DNA of 64,000 nt from an uncultured Burkholderiales bacterium (GCA_937927685.1 CALBSC010000078.1:1-64000), one strand, 5' to 3'. Numbered from the stretch's first letter, positions 1 through 8,849 are shown. Program-made: numbers and translations. The notes: generated by a model not told the origin, from the letters alone.

Positions 1-134
1 GCGCGGGCGCGGGTGGCGCAGTACTCGGGCAGGTAACGGCCGGCCTGACGCATCAACCACAGTGGGGTGTGGTCGGTGGCTTGGCGCCAACAGGCTTTGA
101 GAAACGTGTCGTTGAGCAGGGCTGGAAAGGTCAT
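1..134 (-). CDS. hemE: Uroporphyrinogen decarboxylase, N-terminal part (runs off left edge)
   Basis: Only the first 44 codons are inside the window. HemE removes the four acetate carboxyls of uroporphyrinogen III to give coproporphyrinogen III, a cytoplasmic step shared by heme and bacteriochlorophyll synthesis. The visible N-terminus contains LWLMRQAGRYLPEY, the strongly conserved substrate-binding segment of the family, preceded by NDTFLKACWRQ, which is typical of betaproteobacterial HemE. The ATG is at 134. The gene diverges from dxs-hemA across 142 bp that contain two PpsR/CrtJ-like palindromes, so joint control of tetrapyrrole and isoprenoid supply is plausible (inference). Confidence 0.93.
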   Translation of the reverse strand, partial: MTFPALLNDTFLKACWRQATDHTPLWLMRQAGRYLPEYCATRAR

Positions 135-179
135 TTTCAGGGGTAATTCAGGCTCGTTCGGGAAAAGGGAGGACTAAAG

Positions 180-197
180 CGTCACCTTCGGTTGACC
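180..197. promoter_or_regulatory. Imperfect PpsR/CrtJ-like palindrome, distal copy
   Basis: GTCA (181-184), eight bases, TGAC (193-196). It matches the inner part of the TGTCA-N8-TGACA site just downstream, but the outermost base of each arm is C. It lies 7 bp from that second site. Pairs of such palindromes 7-8 bp apart are how CrtJ/PpsR binds cooperatively in purple bacteria (established knowledge). Assignment to this family is by similarity only. Confidence 0.45.
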
Positions 198-204
198 CCA
201 ATAG

Positions 205-222
205 TGTCATCTCTAGTTGACA
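205..222. promoter_or_regulatory. PpsR/CrtJ-like operator TGTCA-N8-TGACA overlapping the dxs -35 box
   Basis: The sequence TGTCATCTCTAGTTGACA is a perfect 5-bp inverted repeat that fits the TGT-N12-ACA consensus of the light/redox repressor PpsR/CrtJ. Its right arm coincides with the -35 hexamer TTGACA (217-222) of the predicted dxs promoter, where a bound repressor would block RNA polymerase. A further palindrome, TTGACA-TTT-TGTCAA (217-231), overlaps it. No ppsR gene is in the window. Confidence 0.55.
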
Positions 223-244
223 TTTTGTCAAAGTTGGGTAGATT
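217..244 (+). promoter_or_regulatory. Sigma-70-type promoter of dxs-hemA
   Basis: TTGACA at 217-222 is a consensus -35 box. After a 16-bp spacer comes TAGATT at 239-244 as the -10 box. Transcription would begin near 250, about 25 bases upstream of the GTG start of dxs at 277. Confidence 0.55.
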
Positions 245-276
245 GAGGGCTTGTTAGCTTCATCAGAAAGTCACCG

Positions 277-2169
277 GTGACGGGTTTGCTTGAATGGGTC
301 GATTCCCCGCAGCGCTTGAGAAATCTGCGGCCGGAGCAATTGCAGCCGCTCGCGGATGAGTTGCGGCAAGGCCTGCTCGAGTCCGTTTCACGCTCCGGCG
401 GGCATTTGAGTGCCAATCTGGGCACGGTCGAGTTGACCGTTGCGTTGCACTATGTGCTGAACACACCGGAAGACAGGCTGATCTGGGACGTGGGGCATCA
501 AGCCTATGTCCACAAAATGTTGACCGGACGCCGCCAGGGTCTGTCGACCATCCGGCAAACCGGGGGCCTCAGTGGATTCCCCAGTCGTGGCGAAAGCCCT
601 TATGACGCGTTCGGAACCGGGCATTCCTCCACCAGCATCTCGGCTGCGCTGGGCATGGCGCTGGCAGCCAAACAACAGGGCATTCCGCGCAAGATCGTGG
701 CGGTGATTGGCGATGGCGCCATGACCGCAGGCATGGCCTTTGAGGCGCTCAACCACGCAGGCGTGAGCGATTGCAACCTCCTGATCGTCCTGAATGACAA
801 CGACATGTCGATCAGTCCCCCCGTGGGCGCCTTGAACCGCTACCTGGGGCAACTGATGAACGGAGGCTTTTATGCCGCGGTCCGTTCCTTGGGTCGTGAA
901 GTCATCAAGGCGGCACCGCCGTTGTTCGAGTTGGCCCGATGGATCGAGCGGCAGGCGCATGCCGCAACAACCCATGACACGCTGTTTGAAAAGCTGGGGA
1001 TTCGTTACACCGGACCTGTCGACGGCCATGACTTGAGCGCCCTCGTTCCGCAATTACAGGCCGCGCTGGAAACGCCGGGGCCACAGTTGTTACATGTGGT
1101 GACCCAGAAGGGCAAGGGCTACGCGCTCGCGGAACGCGACCCCGTGGCCTACCACGGCCCCGGCAAATTTGATCCCCAGGTGGGGTTGGTACCCAGCAAG
1201 GCGGTGAGTGCGCCCACGTTCACCCAGGTCTTTGGTCACTGGTTGTGCGACATGGCGACGCACGACGAGCGGCTGGTTGCCATCACACCGGCCATGCGCG
1301 AAGGCTCCGGGCTCATGGCTTTCAGTCAGCAGTTTCCCGACCGCTACCACGACGTGGGCATTGCCGAGCAGCATGCGGTGACACTGGCAGCGGGTTTGGC
1401 GTGTGAGGGCCTCAAGCCCGTGGTGGCCATTTATTCCACGTTTTTACAACGCGCCTACGATCAACTGATTCACGATGTGGCCTTGCAACAGTTGCCGGTT
1501 GTCTTTGCCCTGGACCGTGCCGGGTTGGTGGGGGCGGATGGTGCGACCCATGCCGGCATGTTCGACATTCCCTTCACGCGGTGTGTGCCGAACATGAGCG
1601 TGCTGTGTCCCGCTGATGAGCAGGAGTGCCGCCAGATGCTCACCACGGCCTACCAGCAGGATCATCCGGTCACCGTCCGCTATCCGCGTGGGGCGGGCGT
1701 TGGCCGCGTGGTCGAGCGTGACCTGCAGTCGCTGCCCTGGGCCACGGCACAGGTCCGTCGTCAAGGCCGGCGCATTGCCTTGCTGGCTTTTGGTCCCTTG
1801 TTGTACGAAGCACTGAAAGTGGCCGAGCAACTCAACCTCACCGTGGTGAACATGCGTTGGGTCAAGCCGCTCGATCTGGACACCTTGAGACAGGTGGCCG
1901 AATCGCATGAAGGCCTGGTCACCTTGGAAGATGGCAGCAAGATGGGCGGTGCTGGCTCAGCCGTGATGGAGGCGTTGCAAGCCATGTCGCTGCAGGTCGC
2001 CCTGCTCAACCTGGGTTTTGATGATGCCTTCACCACGCATGGTGATCCGTCTCAACTCATGGCGCAGCACGGATTGACGGCTGCGGGCATTCAGTCCGCT
2101 ATTGAGCGCCGGTGGCCTGACTTGACCCGTGGCGTGGCCACACTCACGCCTGTCAGAAAGGCCGGTTGA
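277..2169 (+). CDS. dxs: 1-deoxy-D-xylulose-5-phosphate synthase
   Basis: This 630-residue thiamine-diphosphate enzyme condenses pyruvate with glyceraldehyde 3-phosphate, the entry step of the MEP pathway to isoprenoids (quinone tails, carotenoids, phytol). Visible marks are the GDGAMTAGMAFEALNH diphosphate-binding motif near residue 145, LNDNDMSIS just after it, the transketolase-type central segment GIAEQHAVTLAAGLA near 365, and DRAGLVGADGATHAG near 415. The start is GTG at 277, and the N-terminus LLEWVDSPQRLR fits the family. The usual neighbours ispA and xseB are absent; instead hemA follows with no gap (stop 2167-2169, ATG 2170). This suggests an operon devoted to pigment or heme precursors, possibly with another dxs elsewhere (inference). 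Confidence 0.95.
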   Translation: MTGLLEWVDSPQRLRNLRPEQLQPLADELRQGLLESVSRSGGHLSANLGTVELTVALHYVLNTPEDRLIWDVGHQAYVHKMLTGRRQGLSTIRQTGGLSGFPSRGESPYDAFGTGHSSTSISAALGMALAAKQQGIPRKIVAVIGDGAMTAGMAFEALNHAGVSDCNLLIVLNDNDMSISPPVGALNRYLGQLMNGGFYAAVRSLGREVIKAAPPLFELARWIERQAHAATTHDTLFEKLGIRYTGPVDGHDLSALVPQLQAALETPGPQLLHVVTQKGKGYALAERDPVAYHGPGKFDPQVGLVPSKAVSAPTFTQVFGHWLCDMATHDERLVAITPAMREGSGLMAFSQQFPDRYHDVGIAEQHAVTLAAGLACEGLKPVVAIYSTFLQRAYDQLIHDVALQQLPVVFALDRAGLVGADGATHAGMFDIPFTRCVPNMSVLCPADEQECRQMLTTAYQQDHPVTVRYPRGAGVGRVVERDLQSLPWATAQVRRQGRRIALLAFGPLLYEALKVAEQLNLTVVNMRWVKPLDLDTLRQVAESHEGLVTLEDGSKMGGAGSAVMEALQAMSLQVALLNLGFDDAFTTHGDPSQLMAQHGLTAAGIQSAIERRWPDLTRGVATLTPVRKAG

Positions 2170-3465
2170 ATGTCTGTCTGGACGCTGGGTTTGAATCACA
2201 AGTCAGCGCCTCTGGCGCTGCGGGAGCGTTTTGCCTTTGCCACCGAGAGCATGGGGCAGTCCTTGCACCAGTTGCGGGAGCGTTTTGCCTCCCACAAGGA
2301 GGTGGCCATCCTGTCCACCTGCAACCGCACCGAAATTTACTGCGCCGGCGATCCCTCACAGGTTCCCCAGACCCTGAGCTGGCTGGCGCAGGAGGGTGAC
2401 ACAGACGTGGCCGTGCTGCAGGAGCACACCTACTGTCTGACCGGCGATGACTCGGCGCGTCACGCGTTTCGGGTGGCCAGTGGACTGGACTCCATGGTGC
2501 TGGGTGAGCCGCAGATCCTGGGGCAGATGAAGGATGCCGTCAGACTCGCCAACGAAGCTGGCGCGTTGGGCACGACCCTCAACCAACTCTTTCAACGGTC
2601 GTTTTCCGTGGCCAAGGAAGTGCGAAGCAAGACCGAGATTGGCGCGCATTCCATCAGCATGGCTGCCGCTGCGGTTCGACTGGCCGGTCGACTGTTTGAA
2701 GACCTCAGCCAGGTGCATATCCTGTTTGTCGGTGCCGGCGAAATGATCGAGTTGTGCGTGCCGCATTTCGCCTCCAAATCGCCCTTGTCGATCACGGTGG
2801 CCAATCGCAACCCGGACAGGGCGCAGGCCCTGGTCGATACCTTTGGCGGTCAGTGCATGCCGCTGTCGGATCTGCCGCGCCGGCTCCACGAATTCGACAT
2901 CGTGATCAGTTGCACGGCGAGTACCCTGCCGCTCATTGGCTTGGGGGCGGTCGAAAGCGCGTTGAAAGCACGCCGTCATCGGCCCATGTTCATGGTGGAC
3001 CTGGCCGTTCCACGCGATATCGAGCCCGAGGTCAAGGCGCTCAGCGATGTGTATCTCTACACGGTGGACGATTTGTCAGAGGTGGTGAGTCAGGGCCAAA
3101 GCCAGCGGCAATCCGCGGTGGTGCAGGCCGAGATCATCATCGATGACGGGGTCAGGAAGTTCATGAGTTGGCTGGACGCGCGCAGCCACGTCCCCTTGAT
3201 TCAACAGCTCAATTCCAAAGCGCAAACCTGGCGCGAACTGGAATTGGCCCGCGCCCGGAAAATGCTTGAGCGCGGGGACGACATTGAAGCCGTGCTGCAG
3301 GCGATGTCTGTCAACCTGACGAAAAAAATGTTGAATGGGCCACTGCGCGAATTGAATCACCTCTCGGCCGTGCAGCGTGGCAAGGCGCGCGATGCGGTGT
3401 GCCAGTTTTTTCTGCAGTCCGACGTGGCTGGCGAGGACATGACGCCCCGTCCGAATGCCTCCTAG
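2170..3465 (+). CDS. hemA: Glutamyl-tRNA reductase
   Basis: This 431-residue enzyme reduces glutamyl-tRNA(Glu) with NADPH to glutamate-1-semialdehyde, the committed step of C5-pathway 5-aminolevulinate synthesis. The catalytic cysteine is Cys51 in STCNRTEIYC. GLDSMVLGEPQILGQMK (about 100-116), the nucleotide-binding segment FVGAGEMIELC, and the C-terminal dimerisation helices are all present at normal length. The ATG abuts the dxs stop, so the two are transcribed and probably translated together. In most Comamonadaceae hemA is followed by prfA-prmC; here the next gene is a convergent DUF3422 gene. This unusual placement fits a relocated or additional hemA serving tetrapyrrole pigment synthesis (inference). 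Confidence 0.96.
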   Translation: MSVWTLGLNHKSAPLALRERFAFATESMGQSLHQLRERFASHKEVAILSTCNRTEIYCAGDPSQVPQTLSWLAQEGDTDVAVLQEHTYCLTGDDSARHAFRVASGLDSMVLGEPQILGQMKDAVRLANEAGALGTTLNQLFQRSFSVAKEVRSKTEIGAHSISMAAAAVRLAGRLFEDLSQVHILFVGAGEMIELCVPHFASKSPLSITVANRNPDRAQALVDTFGGQCMPLSDLPRRLHEFDIVISCTASTLPLIGLGAVESALKARRHRPMFMVDLAVPRDIEPEVKALSDVYLYTVDDLSEVVSQGQSQRQSAVVQAEIIIDDGVRKFMSWLDARSHVPLIQQLNSKAQTWRELELARARKMLERGDDIEAVLQAMSVNLTKKMLNGPLRELNHLSAVQRGKARDAVCQFFLQSDVAGEDMTPRPNAS

Positions 3466-3510
3466 GGGCTGACCCGGCCCAGCGTTGCCGGCTGTGACGC
3501 CCCGATGGCG

Positions 3511-4779
3511 TCAATCCCGCGACAACTTCTGGTGCAGGTGGCGAATGAACATCCAGACCAGCAGCGCGACCAAGGGGACGGATGCCGCCGTGGTGATCTC
3601 AACGCCCCAGGGCCACCCGTGGTGACTCAAGCCATCCACCACGAGGTGGACCAGCCCCACGATGTAGTAGGTGATGGCGGCCACTGACAGGCCCTCCACC
3701 GTCGACTGCAGTTGCAGTTGCAGCCCCTGTCTTCGGTTCATCGTGGCCAGCAATTCCTGGCTGCTTTGTTGCTGCTCAATCTCCACCCGTGTGCGAAGCA
3801 GGTTGCTCATGCGGGACACACGCTCGGACAAGGCGGTTTGACGGCGAACAGTCCAGTCACAGGTGCTGCGCGCCGGAGTCAGGCGACGTTCCATGAACTC
3901 GCCGATGGTTTGCATGCCGTCCAGCCGCGATTCACGGATGTCCCGAATCCGTTGATCGACCAGTTCGAAGTAGGCACGACTGGCCGAGAAGCGCGAGTGC
4001 GTGGCCGCGTACTGGCCCTCGACCTGGCCGGCCAGACGGGTCAGACGGTCCAGCAGGCCCGCCTCTTCTTCGCGGGTGGCGCTGCGAATGGCTTGGGCCA
4101 GTTCAGCCAGCTCGCGCTCGGCGTCAGCCAGCACGGCGCCGGCTGCCCGAGCGGCCGGAAGCCCCAGTAACGCCGCCATGCGGTAGCTTTCAATTTCCAG
4201 CAGCTGCTGGATCAACCGCCCGAGTTGACGCGGAGGCAGTGCATCGGAGAACAGCACCATGCGTGAGAAGCCATCCGGATGCAACTGAAAATCGGTGTGG
4301 ACGACGGCATGGTCATCCGCCACCCGGGAAGCGACCAGCGTTTCTTCATGCAGGCACCGCGAGACCCAATCGGGCGATGCGGCACTGTGGGCCATGGCCC
4401 ACAAATGGATGCGAGCCAGACACGCGCCGGGGAGGTTGGACAACCAGGCTTGGGGAACGGCTTGCAAAGCCGATTCGGGGTCGGCGCTGGGAGCGCCGGG
4501 ATCACCGTCACGCATGAAGGTCCAGGTGACAAATTCGGTGTGCAATTCCCAGCGTAAACGCCAGGAGCCGAAGTCGGCGCGTAAGTGCGTGGTGTTTTCT
4601 TCCGGGATGGCCAGATGGTGATTGCGCAGCAATTGCGACAAGTGCAAGCGGCTGGCCTGACGCGACTCGCGGTCGATGCCCATGACCACATGGGAAATCG
4701 TCATGGGCACACCCACGGGCTCGGGGGGCCGAGCATGCACCTCGTTGTGCAGGGTGAGTCGCTGGACGTGGTCTTGCAT
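3511..4779 (-). CDS. DUF3422 family membrane protein
   Basis: 422 residues. The N-terminus (LHNEVHARPPEPV) and the segment RADFGSWRLRWELHTEFVTWTF are hallmarks of DUF3422, a proteobacterial family of unknown biochemical role. The middle is rich in charged helices and looks coiled-coil (about 230-370). Two hydrophobic segments at the C-terminus (about 370-412) probably anchor it in the inner membrane, leaving most of the protein cytoplasmic. GAGGAATT lies just upstream of the ATG at 4779. It sits 9 bp downstream of the MFS transporter gene and probably shares its transcript, converging on hemA. Confidence 0.85.
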   Translation of the reverse strand: MQDHVQRLTLHNEVHARPPEPVGVPMTISHVVMGIDRESRQASRLHLSQLLRNHHLAIPEENTTHLRADFGSWRLRWELHTEFVTWTFMRDGDPGAPSADPESALQAVPQAWLSNLPGACLARIHLWAMAHSAASPDWVSRCLHEETLVASRVADDHAVVHTDFQLHPDGFSRMVLFSDALPPRQLGRLIQQLLEIESYRMAALLGLPAARAAGAVLADAERELAELAQAIRSATREEEAGLLDRLTRLAGQVEGQYAATHSRFSASRAYFELVDQRIRDIRESRLDGMQTIGEFMERRLTPARSTCDWTVRRQTALSERVSRMSNLLRTRVEIEQQQSSQELLATMNRRQGLQLQLQSTVEGLSVAAITYYIVGLVHLVVDGLSHHGWPWGVEITTAASVPLVALLVWMFIRHLHQKLSRD

Positions 4780-4788
4780 GCTAATTCC

Positions 4789-6060
4789 TCAGGATGACGA
4801 ATTTTCGCATGGCGTGTGTTGTTGACCGCGTTGGTGTGGCATGAGTCCCCAAACCATGACACCAGCCGCCAGGACTTTCAATACACAGGGCAGCACCGCG
4901 TAACTGAAGGTGAGCGCCTGCAGGCCATCCGGCGAGGTGGTACCGGGTTGATAGCCCAGGCGCTCCAGCAGGGGCAAGGCCAGACCGGCTGCCAGGGCCA
5001 GGTTCAATTTGCTGGCCAGATTCCACCAGCCAAAGTAGGCCCCTTCACGCTGGCCGCTGTCGCCCTGACGCATGATGATGCCGGTCAGCAGCGCACCGGG
5101 CAGCGCCAGGTCGGCCCCGAGGGCCAGACCGGACAGGGCACACACCCAGCCAAACGCCCACACATCTCCCTGGGACAGACCCGCGGTCCAGACAAACACC
5201 CCCACCGCGAGAACCATGCCCGCGAGCCATGCGCGCATCAGGCCCCACCGCTTGACCATCGCCATCCAGGCGGGCAGCGAGGCGGCAGCTGCCATGAAAT
5301 ACAGGGTCAGGTACAGGGGCTGCCACGTGGGTGCTTGCAAACGGTCCTGGATGAAAAAAAGCACGAGCGTGGCGGGCAGGGCACTGGACAAGCCGCTCAG
5401 GACAAACACAGCCATCAGCCATCGCCAGGGGGCGTGGCGCCAGGGATGGAAGAGCGCGTCGCGCATCGGGCCGGGCGTGATGGCGATGGGCGGCGGGGCC
5501 GGACACCGCGACAGCCCCCAGCAACCGGCCATCAGGGTCAGCCCAAACACCGCGATCCATTCCCCCCAACCCAGCCAGGCGGGCAGTACCGAGGCCGCCA
5601 TGACCCCGGCCAACCCGAACCCCTCACGCCACGCCACGATGCGTGCGCGTTGCGACTCGCTTCCGCCCAGCCTGGCCCCCCAGGATTGGTGCACGATGCT
5701 CAGCAGGCTGTAGGCCGTGTAGGTGAGCATCAAGACGGCCAGCAGCAGCGCCGGACTGTCAGCCGGTTTCCAGGGCGGGAAAAACAACAGCACCATGCCC
5801 AGCAGCAGTCCCCCGGCCCCCATCGCGCAGGCCAGCAGCGCCCAGCGTGGTGAGCGTGCATACGCCAGATCACCCCATCGCCCGAGCAGGGGGTCGATCA
5901 GGGCATCGAACAACCGGGCCAGCAGCAGCAGACTGCCCAGGGTGGACAGTGACATGCCGTGCTGGGTCGCGTACACATGCGGCAGGTGAACATACAGCGG
6001 CATCGCGACAAAGGCGAGCGGGAGTCCCAACAATCCGTAGGAGAGCAAGGGAATCTTCAT
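4789..6060 (-). CDS. GPH-type MFS transporter (MelB-like symporter family)
   Basis: 423 residues with about 12 hydrophobic segments. The family signature is near the N-terminus, at GSLLLLARLFDALIDPLLGRWGD, where the D-x-x-x-D pair matches the cation-binding acids of MelB-type glycoside-pentoside-hexuronide symporters. An in-frame extension to 6114 exists, but it overlaps the end of phhB and lacks hydrophobic character, so I take MKIPLLSYGL at 6060 as the start. The substrate is unknown. A GPH-family symporter also occurs in the sigma-E/ChrR singlet-oxygen regulon of Rhodobacter next to cfa-like and SDR genes (established, from memory), so this gene may belong functionally with the lipid genes at 9.5-13 kb. 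Confidence 0.82.
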   Translation of the reverse strand: MKIPLLSYGLLGLPLAFVAMPLYVHLPHVYATQHGMSLSTLGSLLLLARLFDALIDPLLGRWGDLAYARSPRWALLACAMGAGGLLLGMVLLFFPPWKPADSPALLLAVLMLTYTAYSLLSIVHQSWGARLGGSESQRARIVAWREGFGLAGVMAASVLPAWLGWGEWIAVFGLTLMAGCWGLSRCPAPPPIAITPGPMRDALFHPWRHAPWRWLMAVFVLSGLSSALPATLVLFFIQDRLQAPTWQPLYLTLYFMAAAASLPAWMAMVKRWGLMRAWLAGMVLAVGVFVWTAGLSQGDVWAFGWVCALSGLALGADLALPGALLTGIIMRQGDSGQREGAYFGWWNLASKLNLALAAGLALPLLERLGYQPGTTSPDGLQALTFSYAVLPCVLKVLAAGVMVWGLMPHQRGQQHTPCENSSS

Positions 6061-6088
6061 GGCGCCGCGCGACCTGAGCAGGAGGTCG

Positions 6089-6412
6089 TCAGGGGGTGAT
6101 GAAACGCGGGTCAATCAGCGTGTCGATCGATTCAGCCAGCGTGAAATCCAGATCGGTCAGACCTTGCGCGTCGTGCGTCGAGAGCTGGATGCGCAGGTGG
6201 GTGTAGCAGGTGGTGATGTGGGGATGGTGGTCGAGCTGTTCGGCCACATCGGCGATGCGCACCAGGCATGTCATGAGGTTGCGAAAGCTGTCAAACGTCC
6301 ACGACTTTTCCACGTGTCCCCCCGCCGGGTCCCAGCGCCAGGCAGTAAGCCGGGCCAGGCGCTGCTCGATTTGGGCCGGAGTGAGTGCAAGGCGTGAGGG
6401 AGCGTTTGTCAT
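6089..6412 (-). CDS. phhB: Pterin-4a-carbinolamine dehydratase
   Basis: 107 residues. It dehydrates 4a-hydroxytetrahydropterin, recycling the pterin cofactor of aromatic hydroxylases. The family motif QLDHHPHI (His62-His63-Pro) and the W-x-F...F-x-x-M segment (SWTFDSFRNLM) are present, and the length is normal for the family. I chose the ATG at 6412 (MTNAPSRL); an upstream in-frame start at 6466 would add 18 residues that the family lacks. The MFS gene follows 28 bp downstream. phhA is not here, so its partner may be elsewhere or it may serve the folE-dependent pterin branch nearby. Confidence 0.9.
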   Translation of the reverse strand: MTNAPSRLALTPAQIEQRLARLTAWRWDPAGGHVEKSWTFDSFRNLMTCLVRIADVAEQLDHHPHITTCYTHLRIQLSTHDAQGLTDLDFTLAESIDTLIDPRFITP

Positions 6413-6617
6413 GGTGGGCGAGGGCGAGGATGTCATGCGCAAGCGGGCGAATACAGTCAGGTTCAATCAGGTCAGTGTGCCATGGCCTGTGACGCCTCGC
6501 GTGCCTGCGCGCGCATGCCCCTGCCGGGTGTGCATGTAAGATGGGACAAGACCAGACGCGTACCGGCCCCGTTCAGGGCCTGACCCGGTCCCTTCGCTCC
6601 ACCCTCCACGGATATCC

Positions 6618-8384
6618 ATGCCTTCCCAACCCATGGTGCCCTCGCTGCGCCAACTGTGGTCCTTCGTCCGTCCTTACCGCTGGCAAGTGGTGTTGGCGCT
6701 GGTGTTCCTGCTCCTGGCGGCCGCCACCACACTGGCTTTCCCGTGGGCCTTGCGTCGTCTCATTGACGAGGGGCTGGCAGCAGGCGCTCCCACAGACACA
6801 TTGCTGCTCGGGTTCTCCGAGTTGCTGGCCGTGGCGCTGGGTCTGGCCGTGTTCTCGGCTGCCCGCTACTACACGGTCAGCTGGCTGGGCGAACACGTCA
6901 CTGCCGATGTGCGGCAGCGGGTCTATGCACATGTCATCGAACAGAGTCCGACATTTTTTGAAACCACCCATGCCGGTGAGGTGCTGTCCCGACTGGGGCA
7001 GGATGCCACCCTGATACATACCGTGGTGGGCTCCTCGCTCTCGATGGGACTGCGCAATCTGGTCATGGGCATTGGCGCGCTCATCATGCTGGTATGGACC
7101 AACCCCTGGATGATGCTGAAGGTGGCCGCGGTGTTGCTCGCGGTCATCTTGCCCAGCGTGTTCCTGGGCCGGCGCGTGCGGCGACTGTCGCGGGCCAGCC
7201 AGGACCGCGAGGCGGACGCGAGCGCCGTGGCCGCGGAAGTGCTCAACGCTATTCCGGTGGTGCAGAGCTATGTGGCCGAGCAGCGTGAGGCCCGTCGTTT
7301 CACCGCCATGAGCGCACAGGCCATGGGGACTGCCCTGAGCCGCATTCGTGCCCGCTCGCTGCTGGTGTTGTTCATCATGGGGGCCTCCAGTGTGGTGTTG
7401 CTGTGGGGCCTGTATCTGGGTACCTTGTCGGTGAGGCAAGGCACGACCACCGCAGGTGAACTCGGGCAAACGCTGGTCTACGTGCTGTTACTCGGTAGCG
7501 CCCTGGGGGTGCTCGGTGAGGTCTACGGCGATGTGATGCGAGCTGCCGGGGCCACCGAGCGCTTGATGGAGCTGCTGAATACACGCTCGGAGATCCAGCC
7601 GCCGGCCGAGCCCCAGACCCTGCGCTGGCCAGAGCAGGGTGTCAGCGTGAGCATTGAACACCTGGTGTTTGCCTACCCGTCACGCCCTGATCGCGCCGTG
7701 CTGGACCAATTGAGCGCGCAGGTGACGGCTGGGCAGACGATTGCCCTGGTCGGACCCAGCGGCGCCGGCAAGAGCAGCCTGTTTGCGCTGTTGTCGCGCT
7801 TTTATGATCCTCAATCGGGGCGCATCTTGCTTGATGGCGTCCCCATTGCCGCCATGGACCCGCGCGATCTGCGCAGGCACATCAGTCTGGTGCCGCAAGA
7901 GCCGGTTATTTTCTCGGGCTCTGTGCTGGAAAATATTCGCTACGGTGTGCCCGACGCAACGCTCGCGCAAGTCGAGGCGGCTGCCCAGGCTGCTTATGCG
8001 GATGAGTTCATCCACCAACTCCCCCAGGGCTACCACACCGACCTCGGAGATCGCGGCATCCGGCTCTCTGGCGGTCAGCGACAACGGCTCGCCATCGCAC
8101 GCGCCATCCTCAAGAATGCGCCCCTGCTGCTGCTGGATGAAGCCACCAGTGCCCTGGATGCCCACAGCGAGCGCATGGTGCAAGCTGCTTTGCAGACCGC
8201 CATGAAAGGCCGTACCACCCTGGTGATCGCCCATCGCCTGGCGACTGTGGTGCGGGCCGATGTGATCTGGGTGCTCGACCACGGAAGGTTGCTGGAGCAG
8301 GGGACGCACGCGTCGCTGATTCAACAGGGGGGACTCTATGCCAAGCTGGCCGCCTTGCAGTTCGACAGCCTGGAGCCATCCTGA
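6618..8384 (+). CDS. ABC exporter, fused permease and ATPase (MsbA/LmrA-like half-transporter)
   Basis: 588 residues. The N-terminal membrane domain (about 20-310) has roughly six hydrophobic segments. The ATPase domain (about 345-575) has Walker A GPSGAGKSS near residue 380, signature LSGGQRQR, Walker B LLLLDEATSALD, and the switch histidine in LVIAHRLAT. It probably forms a homodimer exporting lipids or hydrophobic compounds across the inner membrane. The substrate cannot be read from the sequence. It stands alone on the plus strand between phhB and the BLUF gene. Confidence 0.9.
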   Translation: MPSQPMVPSLRQLWSFVRPYRWQVVLALVFLLLAAATTLAFPWALRRLIDEGLAAGAPTDTLLLGFSELLAVALGLAVFSAARYYTVSWLGEHVTADVRQRVYAHVIEQSPTFFETTHAGEVLSRLGQDATLIHTVVGSSLSMGLRNLVMGIGALIMLVWTNPWMMLKVAAVLLAVILPSVFLGRRVRRLSRASQDREADASAVAAEVLNAIPVVQSYVAEQREARRFTAMSAQAMGTALSRIRARSLLVLFIMGASSVVLLWGLYLGTLSVRQGTTTAGELGQTLVYVLLLGSALGVLGEVYGDVMRAAGATERLMELLNTRSEIQPPAEPQTLRWPEQGVSVSIEHLVFAYPSRPDRAVLDQLSAQVTAGQTIALVGPSGAGKSSLFALLSRFYDPQSGRILLDGVPIAAMDPRDLRRHISLVPQEPVIFSGSVLENIRYGVPDATLAQVEAAAQAAYADEFIHQLPQGYHTDLGDRGIRLSGGQRQRLAIARAILKNAPLLLLDEATSALDAHSERMVQAALQTAMKGRTTLVIAHRLATVVRADVIWVLDHGRLLEQGTHASLIQQGGLYAKLAALQFDSLEPS

Positions 8385-8423
8385 CCCCGTCCATCGGGGC
8401 ACAACCCGTGAGTGAACTGCGCG

Positions 8424-8846
8424 TCAAGCACGACCGATGATGGACGCCGTGTCGATCAACTCTTCCAGCAGGGCCAGTGATACCTTGCCGGAGACGTTGT
8501 AGGGATTGAGTTCGGCACGCTCTGAGTATTTGAGCAGGATGTTGGTGTTGACGTGTGAGGCGTCCACCTGCCCCATGGTCCAGCCCCCAAAGCGTCGCTC
8601 GGTGATTTCTTCGTAGTGCAGGAGAACCACGTCCTTGTGACGGGGGTCTTTCTGGATATGCCCATACAGGTCACTCACCGCCTGGCGTCCTCCCTCGATG
8701 GCCTGGAGGAAGATGCCGCCGCCGTAGCACAGGATGCCGGTGATGCCGTTCACCGGGTTGAACTGGCGCGACGCCGACAGGATGGAATTGATGGACTCTG
8801 TGCCAGAGTCCACCGTGCGGCTGGCGTAAAGCAGGCGAACTAACAT
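8424..8846 (-). CDS. BLUF-domain blue-light sensor, short single-domain type
   Basis: 140 residues. BLUF domains bind FAD and respond to blue light through a tyrosine-glutamine hydrogen-bond switch. All key positions are visible: Tyr7 in LLYAS, Asn33 in NGITGILCY, Gln48 in FLQAIEG and Trp89 in FGGWTMG. Beyond the domain only a short helical tail remains, with no output domain, so signalling must go through a protein partner as in other short BLUF proteins. AGGAG precedes the ATG at 8846, and the folE stop is only 3 bp upstream, so it is co-translated with the GTP cyclohydrolase. A converging ABC gene ends 39 bp away. Confidence 0.93.
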   Translation of the reverse strand: MLVRLLYASRTVDSGTESINSILSASRQFNPVNGITGILCYGGGIFLQAIEGGRQAVSDLYGHIQKDPRHKDVVLLHYEEITERRFGGWTMGQVDASHVNTNILLKYSERAELNPYNVSGKVSLALLEELIDTASIIGRA

Positions 8847-8849
8847 GGG

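Noticed and set aside
8385..8399. CCCCG-TCCAT-CGGGG hairpin between the ABC exporter and BLUF genes
   Set aside because: Only a 5-bp stem and no T-run; could be chance in GC-rich DNA.
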